From Candidatus Kapaibacterium sp. (GTDB lineage Bacteria > Bacteroidota > Ignavibacteria > Kapaibacteriales > UBA2268): a stretch of 64,000 bases of DNA. Position 1 is the first letter of the stretch. Each line of letters opens with the position of its first letter. Of the stretch, positions 8,762-16,409 are shown piece by piece. The notes under the pieces are model-generated. The model was given only the letters and a program-made list of their open reading frames with translations, had not been told where the DNA came from and ran no database searches. Both the position numbers and the translations under genes were made by a program. The stretch spans positions 62,001-126,000 of the forward strand of contig JAPLFL010000118.1 of assembly GCA_026390695.1 (NCBI GenBank), read 5' to 3'.

Positions 8762-8856
8762 TCCTCTTTCATCCTTACTTTTTTTATTATTATGGTCGAG
8801 AAAATTGGATAAATAGAAAATAAAAGCTTAGAAAGATAGTACAAAGAGGCAGAAAG
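8762..8856 (+). repeat. Diverged direct repeat, right copy
   Basis: This is the counterpart of 7943-8037, running from TCCTCTTTCATCCTTAC through TTATGGTCGAGAAAATT to AAAGCTTAGAAAGATA. It runs into the 21-bp array. Confidence 0.7.
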
Positions 8857-9035
8857 ATAGTTCAAAGAGTCAGAAAGATAGTTCAAAGAGTCAGAAAGAT
8901 AGTACAAAGAGTCAGAAAGATAGTTCAAAGAGTCAGAAAGATAGTTCAAAGAGTCAGAAAGATAGTTCAAAGAGGCAGAAAGATAGTTCAAAGAGTCAGA
9001 AAGAATATTCAAAGAGGTAGAAAGATAGTTTTTTG
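8826..9035. repeat. 21-bp tandem array, 10 copies
   Basis: Ten head-to-tail units of exactly 21 bp (consensus begins AGTCAGAAAGATAG and ends CAAAG); the first, ninth and tenth are degenerate and the inner seven are almost identical. Because 21 is a multiple of three, the minus strand stays open and would encode a seven-residue repeat, but there is no ribosome-binding site or non-repeat domain, so I do not call a gene. Confidence 0.9.
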
Positions 9036-9154
9036 ACAATAAGATCGGGTTTTTTAATATTTAATATATTATTTTTATAGTCTTAATTCATTTATTTAAT
9101 AATAATTTAAGAATTATTACAATGGCAACTTAATCTTATACAAGAAATTACAAC

Positions 9155-9469
9155 ATGTCGGACGCTAATTTGTGTATGTTTACGTCCAATCTTTTCTCAG
9201 ATATGACGCGCGATTTGACTAATTTAGCTATTTTTGGTATTACTACTACTATTATTACTAATTTAGAGACTTTTGGGAATACTTTTGAGATTTTTCCTTC
9301 GGATGAAATGCTTCAGGGCGATGTAATGATTGCTACGGCGACGAAGAATGAGAAATCTACGGCTTTGAAAGAGATTATTCCTGCTATGGCTTTTCGTGTG
9401 GAGATTAAATGGGGCACTAATTCGGGTCAATATTCGCGTCTGGGGATTCCTGTATGCGAGCTTGTGTAA
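9155..9469 (+). pseudogene. Truncated gene of an uncharacterised family, 3' end supplied by a repeat
   Basis: 104 codons with an ATG at 9155 but no clear ribosome-binding site. The protein is helical and acidic with no signal peptide; residues 49-93 (PSDEMLQGDVMIATATKN, then KWGTNSGQYSRL) recall an uncharacterised protein family that I remember from related environmental bacteria, in which a KYGTNS-x-x-Y-R-x-F-G motif is followed by more than 50 further residues. Here the frame enters repeat DNA at about 9442: GGGGATTCCTGTATGCG matches 9535-9551 of the neighbouring palindromic element almost exactly, and the last eight residues plus the stop come from it. I read it as a gene fragment cut by repeat insertion. 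Confidence 0.55.
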
Positions 9470-9491
9470 AAACTCACAACTTCTACTGAAT

Positions 9492-9562
9492 TGTCATTCC
9501 TGCGAATGCAGGAATCCCCATCCAGTACCAATCAGGGGATTCCAGTATGCGCAGGAATGACA
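9492..9562. repeat. 71-bp palindromic element, copy 1
   Basis: TGTCATTCCTGCGAATGCAG at 9492 is mirrored by CGCAGGAATGACA ending at 9562, about 26-base imperfect arms. Shoulders related to GAGACTGTGTGAAAAC lie on both sides (near 9457-9475 and 9570-9590, inverted), which suggests a longer MITE-like unit of about 130 bp. Other copies lie at 18565-18635 (same length) and 18807-18868. Confidence 0.85.
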
Positions 9563-9674
9563 GAAAATGATTGTTTTCACACAGTCTCATGCACAGGAAT
9601 GACATCTTCGGTAAATATGAGGCTATATTGAGACAGCCTCTGAAGGCAAAATTATAAAAAAAGTAACCATTACC

Positions 9675-11141
9675 TTAGAACCTGAACACAAGAGATAATC
9701 CAAGATCAATCGGGCTGTTCTTTAGTTGGAAGGAGGATGTATTAATATCGCCGTAATTGATGAATAACTGATTTGTAGAATAGCTGCGTCCGTAGGCATC
9801 AAGCCGTATATTCGGAGCAAGGTATATTCCGATTCCGCCCGCTAATGTAGTTGTGGCGGTAGAATACTTTGAATTTGAATATGGCGTGTCAGTATGAGTG
9901 TAGCTTCCGCGAATAACAATCGGGACAATATCTTTGGGCAAATCATATTCTATACCGAAACTATATACCATCTGACCTGTTAGATTTAATAAAATCCACT
10001 GGTTGCGGGCAAGAATATCGGCTGCGGCATCATTATATTTTAATTCATTTGCATCGGAATATTTGAATCCGCTCGTCACCACAAGGTTGCCGATCGAAGG
10101 CACAATTTTTCCTAAATTTGCTGACAATCCGAAAGAAAAGATAAAAGGTGTTGTAATCGTATAATTACTGATAGTGGTGTCGTATGCAATCGGCGGGTGT
10201 ACAGTTTTATCATCAAAAGTTGCATGATAATCTTTATCGGTTTCCGTGCTAAAATTAAAAACGGTTGGAAAATTAACATTTACGCTTAACCGCATTGACT
10301 GATTTAAAAAATTAGCAACAAAACCGACTGCTCCGCTCAATCCGGTAACGGTTTCATCCATGTTTTCGTTCATTGTAAAAACGTTCAGATCAACATTTGA
10401 ATAATTTGTATCGAAGGTCTCGAAATTATGCTTTGTGTCCGATTCGGTATAAATTTTAGAATATTTGTAATTTCCCCATCTGGAAATCAAGCTGACTCCA
10501 ATACCGAAATTTTTAGAAAGCTCAAGTCCTACAGAACCGATAATATCATGCAAGCCACCGGATTCCTGAACCAAGGCGTCTTGTTGAAGATTTTTTGTTA
10601 AAGGAGTTGTTGCCTTGCCATTTATTCTTTTGCTCAACCATAAAAAATTTGTAAGGTCAAGTGTATCGGGATCGTTTTGAGCACGGTATCCAATATATGA
10701 GCTATTATTATTAAAAGCGCTAATTTTGTAATTATTATTAAAATCCTGTTCAAGGAAATAACCAATTCCGACAGAAGCAATGCCAATACCAGTGTGAAAA
10801 GGAGAAACAAATGACAAATTGGAAAGAAACTGAGAATTTGAGTTCAGACTTGATGTTTGACCAAGGTATGTAGCTTCAGTGCTGTTTCGGTGCAATCCGA
10901 TTCCGAGTCCTATTTCTGTTTTATTAATTAAAGATAAACCGGCAGGATTAAAAATCAGAGCGGAATTATCATTAATGATTCCACTGAATGACAATCCAAG
11001 AGCTGCTGACCGTGGAGAAAAATAACCCGTCGGATTATTATATCGTATTGCATCATTGATTTCCTGAGCTTGCATAATTGAAGTAAAGCAGAAAATATTG
11101 ATAGCCATTAAGCAGATATATTTTAATTTATTTAAGTACAT
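9675..11141 (-). CDS. OmpP1/FadL-like outer-membrane beta-barrel protein
   Basis: 488 residues with a signal peptide (about 1-26, ending IMQAQ). After it comes a run starting RYNNPTGYFSPRSAALG and DNSALIFNPAGLSLI; the NPAGL motif near the N terminus is the hallmark of OMPP1/FadL-type porins. The rest consists of alternating amphipathic strands and the chain ends in Phe (LSLVFRF), as outer-membrane barrels do. FadL proteins move hydrophobic compounds across the outer membrane. A GGGAGAGA ribosome-binding site lies eight bases from the ATG. The lipoprotein gene on the same strand ends 51 bases upstream, so the two are probably co-transcribed. The substrate is unknown. Confidence 0.8.
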   Translation of the reverse strand: MYLNKLKYICLMAINIFCFTSIMQAQEINDAIRYNNPTGYFSPRSAALGLSFSGIINDNSALIFNPAGLSLINKTEIGLGIGLHRNSTEATYLGQTSSLNSNSQFLSNLSFVSPFHTGIGIASVGIGYFLEQDFNNNYKISAFNNNSSYIGYRAQNDPDTLDLTNFLWLSKRINGKATTPLTKNLQQDALVQESGGLHDIIGSVGLELSKNFGIGVSLISRWGNYKYSKIYTESDTKHNFETFDTNYSNVDLNVFTMNENMDETVTGLSGAVGFVANFLNQSMRLSVNVNFPTVFNFSTETDKDYHATFDDKTVHPPIAYDTTISNYTITTPFIFSFGLSANLGKIVPSIGNLVVTSGFKYSDANELKYNDAAADILARNQWILLNLTGQMVYSFGIEYDLPKDIVPIVIRGSYTHTDTPYSNSKYSTATTTLAGGIGIYLAPNIRLDAYGRSYSTNQLFINYGDINTSSFQLKNSPIDLGLSLVFRF

Positions 11142-11192
11142 AGTAATCTCTCCCTTAATTTAATTAAGGTTATTTTTTATGAAATATAAAGT

Positions 11193-12614
11193 TTATTTCC
11201 CGGATTTTGAACCCGAACGACCTGATCCCGAATTTGAATTCGATCCTGACCCTGAACCTGATGGCCTTGATGACGATCCTGAAGATTGCGTGCTGTTACT
11301 TTTATAAACAGGAGCCGATCCTGATCCAGAAGATTGTGATTGGTTACTTTTATAAACAGGAGCCGATCCTGAACCTGAATTTTTATGGGATTGTCCCTGA
11401 TCTGGAGACGAATATGATTTCGGGGAATCATAATATTTATTAGATTTTGAAGAATTGCTGTTTTTACTTGAATTACTGTTGTATGAATCATTATTATAAG
11501 AATTATTCTTATATGAGTTATTATTATAAGAATTTTTTGAATTATTCGATGGGTAATTAGAATTTACATTACTCTTCTTCACCGGTGCAGCACTATTGCC
11601 CGTTCCTAAATTTGGATTAGCATCAATCGAACGTAATGCAGAACGAGAGCCAGTATTAATATTTACATTTGATTTCCGGCTATCGTTGGTAGTTACCGGC
11701 ACTGAATTATTCCGTGAAGTATTATTTGACACCGGCAAAATATTTACCGTATTTTTAAAGTTCGTCCCATTATTAGAATTGCTCAATCTTGAATTTGAGC
11801 CTGATAATGAGCTATTATTTGCTGCAACAACTGTACTTCTTAATGCACCGTATTTCACAGCATTTGATGAACTACCATTTGAACCGCGTGTAGGGCGATT
11901 TCCGGAGCCACCATAGTTAGAACCGTTACTTGCTCTATTTGATCCAGAGCTGCTTGAGCCGAAAGTGCTTTTTCTGCCGCCGTAATTGCTCCCAAAATGA
12001 TCCGGTCTGTGAGAATCTCTTCCATGGCTGTATCCATGACCATAATAATGATTATCATAAACAGGTCCGCCATAATGACGATATGAGTAATATGGTCTGT
12101 AATACCAGCTATCATAGCCATAGCAGGGATAACCTGGCCAGTAATAACCATAATAAGGATGATAATCATACCAAGGTGAATACCAGCTATAGTCCCAGAA
12201 ACCCAGATAGGCAACCGAGCGATAATATCTGTGTTGAGGATAGTACCAGCCCCAGCCATAATAATTATCCCACCATGGAACAATTACTGGAACATAAACA
12301 GCACTGGTATAATAACGATATTGAGTATCTGTTGTCTCTTCTTCAACAACGTTTTCAGTGTTCTGATCCTGAACATTATTATTGTCTTTCTTAGCCAGAG
12401 GATTAACCCACTGTTTGTCAGATTTAAGAGAATTTGCAGAATCTCCGGTTTTGGCAGAATTAGACTGAACAACGCGAGTTTCCTGCACAACCACTCTTGA
12501 TTGTCTCGGAGTGTAGCCGAAATAATCATCATTTGTATCGCGGACGACGATACATGAATTTAAAGCAAAGGTAGCGACCAAAGCCAAGCCAGTTAAAAAT
12601 ATTTTCTTTTTCAT
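11193..12614 (-). CDS. Tyr/Trp-rich and Ser/Asn-rich lipoprotein
   Basis: The frame is open from 12662, but the ATG at 12614 has a GGAGG ribosome-binding site five bases upstream and starts a perfect lipoprotein signal (MKKKIFLTGLALVATFALNSC; Cys is about residue 21). The mature protein has a short polar linker, then a strikingly aromatic block of about 100 residues packed with Tyr, Trp, Pro, Gly and His (YYGYYWPGYPCYGYDSWYY), then about 250 residues of low complexity dominated by Ser, Asn and Gly. The segment APVYKSN occurs twice near the C terminus. No enzyme domain is visible. It is likely a surface or periplasmic matrix lipoprotein; whether it serves adhesion or envelope structure is speculation. 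Confidence 0.75.
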   Translation of the reverse strand: MKKKIFLTGLALVATFALNSCIVVRDTNDDYFGYTPRQSRVVVQETRVVQSNSAKTGDSANSLKSDKQWVNPLAKKDNNNVQDQNTENVVEEETTDTQYRYYTSAVYVPVIVPWWDNYYGWGWYYPQHRYYRSVAYLGFWDYSWYSPWYDYHPYYGYYWPGYPCYGYDSWYYRPYYSYRHYGGPVYDNHYYGHGYSHGRDSHRPDHFGSNYGGRKSTFGSSSSGSNRASNGSNYGGSGNRPTRGSNGSSSNAVKYGALRSTVVAANNSSLSGSNSRLSNSNNGTNFKNTVNILPVSNNTSRNNSVPVTTNDSRKSNVNINTGSRSALRSIDANPNLGTGNSAAPVKKSNVNSNYPSNNSKNSYNNNSYKNNSYNNDSYNSNSSKNSNSSKSNKYYDSPKSYSSPDQGQSHKNSGSGSAPVYKSNQSQSSGSGSAPVYKSNSTQSSGSSSRPSGSGSGSNSNSGSGRSGSKSGK

Positions 12615-12836
12615 AAAAACCTCCATACCGATTAATACGGTTTGCAGTAAATTTTGTTTCAAATAACTATTTCAGTAAATATCAACTTCATCTGATTGAC
12701 GATTTGAATATTAAAAAAGTTTAATGTCAATCATAGATACAAAATTATTTATTCAACATGATAATTAGATGAAAAATGGGATTTAAGAAAAAATTATTTG
12801 CAGGTTTCAGAAAAAAGAGCTAATTTTGTAATTGCT

Positions 12837-12922
12837 GGTCGGATGGCGGAACTGGTAGACGCACAGGACTTAAAATCCTGTGAGATTCACATCTCGTGTG
12901 GGTTCGATTCCCACTTCGACCA
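12837..12922 (+). tRNA. tRNA-Leu (anticodon UAA)
   Basis: The 86-base cloverleaf has acceptor arms GGTCGGA/TTCGACC (one G-T pair) and the D-arm sequence GGAACTGGTAGACGC. The anticodon stem is CAGGA/TCCTG with loop CTTAAAA, which puts TAA at 12871-12873. The long variable arm is of class II type and the T-arm is GTGGGTTCGATTCCCAC. The discriminator is A, as leucine tRNAs need. CCA is not encoded. Confidence 0.97.
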
Positions 12923-12937
12923 CGCGATAAGACTATA

Positions 12938-12974
12938 AACCCTTGTAAATAAAATCCTTGCAAGGGTTTTTTAT
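12938..12974 (+). terminator. Terminator after tRNA-Leu
   Basis: AACCCTTG (12938-12945) pairs with CAAGGGTT (12961-12968) and is followed directly by TTTT-A-TTT. It starts 15 bases after the tRNA 3' end. Confidence 0.85.
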
Positions 12975-13543
12975 TTAAAGGCAGGCATATTGCAAACACT
13001 TTTCATTATTTCCTAAGTAGTAGGAAAAAGTGCATATAATATACTTTATAATCAGACCTAATAGTTTATATTTGCTTAGTTTAAGGGTAAAGTGTAAAAG
13101 TTCTACTATTTTACTTACACTTTACAGAATATTTATACTTCTTTTTCTGCACTGGTACTTGGTTATCAATAAACAATATAGTTTTTTTTAATTATCAAAT
13201 GGTCGCCAAATAGTTTGAAAAAAATAAAATATGAAGGTTTTTGACTTTCATTTCTTTTTATGAGTATGCTGTTGGTTAGTGTTTCGGTTTTAATATCTTG
13301 CCAATTAGCAAAAATATAGTGCTGCTGCTGAATTTGAGCTAATGAATATTTGAACATCTCATCAACAATAAACACGTAAAATCGCTGCTATTCTAATTGT
13401 TCAGTGTGTTATATGCCTTTATCAATAAAATCGAATTAAAGCGCAATTATGCAAGAAGCCCCGAAATGCGCTGCTGTTGCCATTAATAAAGACTTTTCAA
13501 TACTTTTTAAAATTTTTATCAATAACTTTACAAAATATAAATA

Positions 13544-13613
13544 AACAAGAACGCAAAACCATTAGTTCAGATTTAAGTATCAAGAGAACCGCTCTCAAAC
13601 GACGCACCAAATA
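13544..13613 (+). repeat. 70-bp dispersed element, copy 2
   Basis: This is the counterpart of 6757-6826, from AACAAGAACGCAAAACC to GACGCACCAAATA, about 89 percent identical by eye. As in copy 1, an ATG follows 12 bases later, but here the frame stops after a few codons. Confidence 0.8.
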
Positions 13614-13697
13614 TCTGGAAAATTATGAGGAGAAAATTTTTGTGTAGTATTTGGACTCCGGTGAAATGTACACCATAAAAATTAATGGAGGATTAAA

Positions 13698-13730
13698 ATG
13701 AAAGAGGAAATTTTTGATGAATACATGTAG
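13698..13730 (+). pseudogene. Stub of a lost gene with an intact ribosome-binding site
   Basis: TGGAGGATTAAAATG is one of the best ribosome-binding-site/start combinations in the window, yet the frame encodes only MKEEIFDEYM before TAG. Homopolymeric T and then the 89-bp repeats follow. I infer that a gene start survives whose body was lost when the repeats arrived. A genuine ten-residue leader peptide is the alternative. Confidence 0.35.
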
Positions 13731-13754
13731 GTCTTTTTTTTAACAATAAGAACT

Positions 13755-14057
13755 TATCAATGGCCCTCTTAGAAAATCTCCCGTGCCCATCATTTGCAAA
13801 CATGAGATTTTTATTCATCAATTCTACCTTCTACTTTTCTACTTACCAATGGCCCTCTTAGAAAATCTCCCGTGCCCATCATTTGCAAACATGAGATTTT
13901 TATTCATCAATTCTACCTTCTACTTTTCTACTTACCAATGCCCCTCTTAGAAAATTTCCCCTGCCCATCATTTGCAAACATGAGATTTTTATTCATCAAT
14001 TCTACCTTCTACTTTTCTACCTTCTACTTTTCTACCTTCTACTCTTCTACCTTCTAT
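13755..14057. repeat. Three 89-bp tandem units followed by a 15-bp micro-repeat
   Basis: Units begin at 13761, 13850 and 13939 with TGGCCCTCTTAGAAAA (TGCCCC in the third), an exact 89-base period with only a handful of differences. The third unit runs into four tandem copies of a 15-bp TTCTACCTTCTACTT motif from 14000. Confidence 0.9.
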
Positions 14058-14070
14058 AACCGGGGCAGTG

Positions 14071-14140
14071 GGGATTTAAGTAAGTTCATTATTTGCATAT
14101 AATATTTCAAACACGTCAAATCTTTCAGAAAAATCTGGGA
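14071..14140 (+). repeat. 65-70 bp dispersed element, copy 1
   Basis: This run goes from GGGATTTAAGTAAGTTCATT via TTTGCATATAATATTTCAA to AAAAATCTGGGA. Relatives lie at 18908-18978 on the same strand and 22130-22203 on the opposite strand. The stop codon of the DprE1-like gene begins at the next base. Confidence 0.75.
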
Positions 14141-15436
14141 TTATATCACCCTTTTCCAAAAATCTGACGAAAATTTTGGATCAATATATCCAGAGAACTG
14201 CTCCCATTGGGGATAATATAATTTAAAATTGTCGGCACTCATCCTCGAATCCTTGGCTGGATATAGCACTCCTCCTGAATCATTGACCAATTTATCTAAT
14301 GAATTTAGAAATTCTAATGTTTTGGATCCATCATTTCGGAAATCTATTGCCATAGTAACTCCTGGTCTGGGGAATGAAAGCAATCCGGGTGATTTTTTAT
14401 CTCCGAATGTTTTCAGTACCGTTAAAAATGAGGACATACCTGAATTTGCAACCTTATTTAGAATATTTTTAAGATGGAATAATACATTTTCAAATGGTAG
14501 AACAAATTGGTACTGAAAAAAACCATGTTTACCATAAGCAAGATTCCAGTTTGAGACGGCATCCAAGGGATAAAAGAATGGATTATAATCAATTATCTTT
14601 TCAACTTTTTTTTCTGTTTGAATATTATAATATAAAATATTAAAGGCATTAACGGAATAAGGATTAATAAAAGAAAATTCTGGTGGAGCAGGCAGGGTAC
14701 CGGTTTTCACTTTTTTGGGAAGGTTATGATTCGCAGGATCGGCATGATTCCCCCGGCTGAATAAACCTCTGCCCATACTGCTGCCACAATCTAACCATGA
14801 TACAGTGTATTCGAATTCCGTGTCTGATTCTGCACTGATTTCAAAAAATTCTTCTAATGACTCGAATTTAATACTCTCCATGGCAATAAACGGGCTTTTG
14901 CATGGTCTGGTTTTGAATTCAGCCCAAAGAATAAGCCCTGTCAGCCCCAATCCGCCGATTGTTGTGCGGTAAAGTTCAATATTCTCAGTTTCGGAGCAAA
15001 TGTACCTTTTTCCATCTGAACGTAATAATTCAAATTTTATCAGATTTGTACCGAAAGTGCCCATTCGGTGATGATTTTTGCCATGTACATCATTGGCTAT
15101 TGCTCCACCGACCGTTATAAATTTTGTTCCGGGTGTTGATGCAAGAAAAAAGCCGCGTGGAACAAGAAAATCCAGAAGTTGAGCAAGACTAATTCCTGCT
15201 TCACATCGTATTATACCACTTGTTGCATCAAAAGAAATGATTTTATTCATTGCAGTTGTAATAAGCAGGCTACCTTTTGCATTCAGGCAGGAATCGCCAT
15301 AACTTTTGCCATAACCATACGGTAGAAGCGATTCTGAAAATGAATTCAAATCAGGAATTTCATCTCGCCAGAAAAGTTTGACTGCATGTTTTGAGGCCTC
15401 AGATGTTCTGCCCCATGATTGATATTTATTTTCCAT
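14141..15436 (-). CDS. FAD-binding oxidoreductase, DprE1-like
   Basis: 431 residues. The N-terminal half is an FAD-binding PCMH-type domain with YGKSYGDSCLN near residue 43, GGAIANDVHGKNHHRMG near 118-134 and GLGLTGLILWAEF near 175. The VHGKNHH segment and the C-terminal LYPAKDSRMSADNF match mycobacterial decaprenylphosphoryl-ribose oxidase (DprE1), which oxidises the ribose C2 of a lipid-linked sugar. The natural substrate here is probably a polyprenyl-phosphate sugar but is unproven; no DprE2-like reductase is next to it. It is last in a four-gene minus-strand run (DUF1573, LolC/E, PAP2, this gene), 18 bases after the PAP2 gene. No clear Shine-Dalgarno sequence is seen. Confidence 0.85.
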   Translation of the reverse strand: MENKYQSWGRTSEASKHAVKLFWRDEIPDLNSFSESLLPYGYGKSYGDSCLNAKGSLLITTAMNKIISFDATSGIIRCEAGISLAQLLDFLVPRGFFLASTPGTKFITVGGAIANDVHGKNHHRMGTFGTNLIKFELLRSDGKRYICSETENIELYRTTIGGLGLTGLILWAEFKTRPCKSPFIAMESIKFESLEEFFEISAESDTEFEYTVSWLDCGSSMGRGLFSRGNHADPANHNLPKKVKTGTLPAPPEFSFINPYSVNAFNILYYNIQTEKKVEKIIDYNPFFYPLDAVSNWNLAYGKHGFFQYQFVLPFENVLFHLKNILNKVANSGMSSFLTVLKTFGDKKSPGLLSFPRPGVTMAIDFRNDGSKTLEFLNSLDKLVNDSGGVLYPAKDSRMSADNFKLYYPQWEQFSGYIDPKFSSDFWKRVI

Positions 15437-15454
15437 AAAACAACATGAAAAAAT

Positions 15455-16408
15455 TTAGAATTGATAGCTTAGGGAAATTCCGTTTAGTGTTGGATTGATA
15501 TTTAAATTTGAAATACCATACTGAGTTTTCAAATTTGAGGAATTATCGATAAGCCAGCCGTAAAAATAGCCGATACTTGCTCCCAACATTACGTCTGATA
15601 GCCAGTGATAATCCTTGTACATCCGGGAAACCATAGTAGATGCGGCTAAAGGATATATCAGAGCACTAAAATATATATTATTTACTTCATTAGACAGAAC
15701 TGATGCAATCGTAAAGGCAACGGCGGAATGTCCCGAAGGATATGATTCATATTGATCTTTTATATTAAAAGGTGTATAATGGAAAGCGCCAAGATTATTG
15801 AAGGGGCGTGCTCTACCCATGATAAATTTTAATATCATTACAGTTGAACCGGACAGAGCAAGAGCCTCTGCTGTTTTTCTTCCTATTCTCCTGAGTGGTT
15901 CATACTTGAATACAAAACCTGTACCATAAAGCGCGAATGAATAAATTGCAGAGTATTTTATTTCACCAAAATTATTTGTGAAATTCAGGTAGTTAGCCGC
16001 AGTTTGACTGTGGTTCCTTCTGAATATATCCCTAACCGACTCATCTGCACTCATTGCAATTAAACTTGAGGCAGTGGCTCCGGCAAGCTTCAGTCCTGGA
16101 TTCAGAGGGAAATTTAATATGAAACTTCCAAAATTTGAAGCATCTGTCATGGTAGAATCAATATCGTTTTTTAAAATTTGAAAGTATGAATCGCTTGCAT
16201 TAGTATGGTCAGTGAATGAAATTAAAAAAATGATTGTTAAAAATGATCTGACTAATCCGTTCAGATAGCTATAAGAGGCTAATGTCAGCGGTTTTGCCAT
16301 ATTAAATTCCCGACAGCCGCTATTCGCGTCGTATTCTCTTTTTAAATTATCGGGATTGCCTGCAATATCCATATTTGATCTCAATATTGATTCTCTTAAT
16401 TCATTCAT
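15455..16408 (-). CDS. PAP2-superfamily membrane phosphatase
   Basis: 317 residues. All three phosphatase motifs are present in the C-terminal half: KFIMGRARP, YPSGHSAVAF and SRMYKDYHWLSDVMLG. These carry the catalytic His pair, Arg and Asp of the family (PgpB, undecaprenyl-pyrophosphate and lipid-phosphate phosphatases), with membrane helices around them. The ATG at 16408 has a GAGAGGA ribosome-binding site inside the end of the preceding gene, one base from its stop, so translation is coupled. A second candidate start at residue 37 would place a signal-like helix at the very N terminus. Next to a polyprenyl-sugar oxidase, a role in lipid-carrier recycling is plausible but inferred. Confidence 0.88.
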   Translation of the reverse strand: MNELRESILRSNMDIAGNPDNLKREYDANSGCREFNMAKPLTLASYSYLNGLVRSFLTIIFLISFTDHTNASDSYFQILKNDIDSTMTDASNFGSFILNFPLNPGLKLAGATASSLIAMSADESVRDIFRRNHSQTAANYLNFTNNFGEIKYSAIYSFALYGTGFVFKYEPLRRIGRKTAEALALSGSTVMILKFIMGRARPFNNLGAFHYTPFNIKDQYESYPSGHSAVAFTIASVLSNEVNNIYFSALIYPLAASTMVSRMYKDYHWLSDVMLGASIGYFYGWLIDNSSNLKTQYGISNLNINPTLNGISLSYQF

Positions 16409-16409
16409 T

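Larger units (their letters stand above)
8639..9154. other. Intergenic region with 21-bp array
   Basis: About 515 bases between the transposase remnant and the truncated gene. It contains the right inverted repeat, the second copy of the diverged direct repeat (8762-8856) and the 21-bp array (8826-9035). The last 120 bases are plain AT-rich DNA in which I see nothing. Confidence 0.7.
12975..14140. other. Gene-poor repeat region
   Basis: Nearly 1.2 kb without a convincing gene. From left to right it contains AT-rich sequence, a TATGCAA-type sub-unit near 13448, the second copy of the 70-bp dispersed element, an 11-codon gene stub with a strong ribosome-binding site (13698), three 89-bp tandem units, a 15-bp micro-repeat, and a 70-bp dispersed element abutting the oxidase stop. 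It looks like decayed accessory DNA. Confidence 0.7.

Noticed and set aside
8743-9039. Open frame on the minus strand with a seven-residue NYLSDSL repeat
   Set aside because: It exists only because the 21-bp array contains no stop in this frame. It has no ribosome-binding site and no non-repeat domain.
11855-12532. Several long frames opposite or shifted against the Tyr/Ser-rich lipoprotein
   Set aside because: They are shadows of its low-complexity codons; the lipoprotein frame has the signal peptide and ribosome-binding site.
13166-13375. 69-codon frame on the minus strand in the decayed region
   Set aside because: It has no recognisable family, no start signal and lies among degenerate repeats; weak hydrophobic composition fits chance in AT-rich DNA.
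13872-14102. 76-codon frame across the 89-bp units
   Set aside because: It encodes the repeat itself (LPFYFSTFY) and changes with unit number; not a gene.
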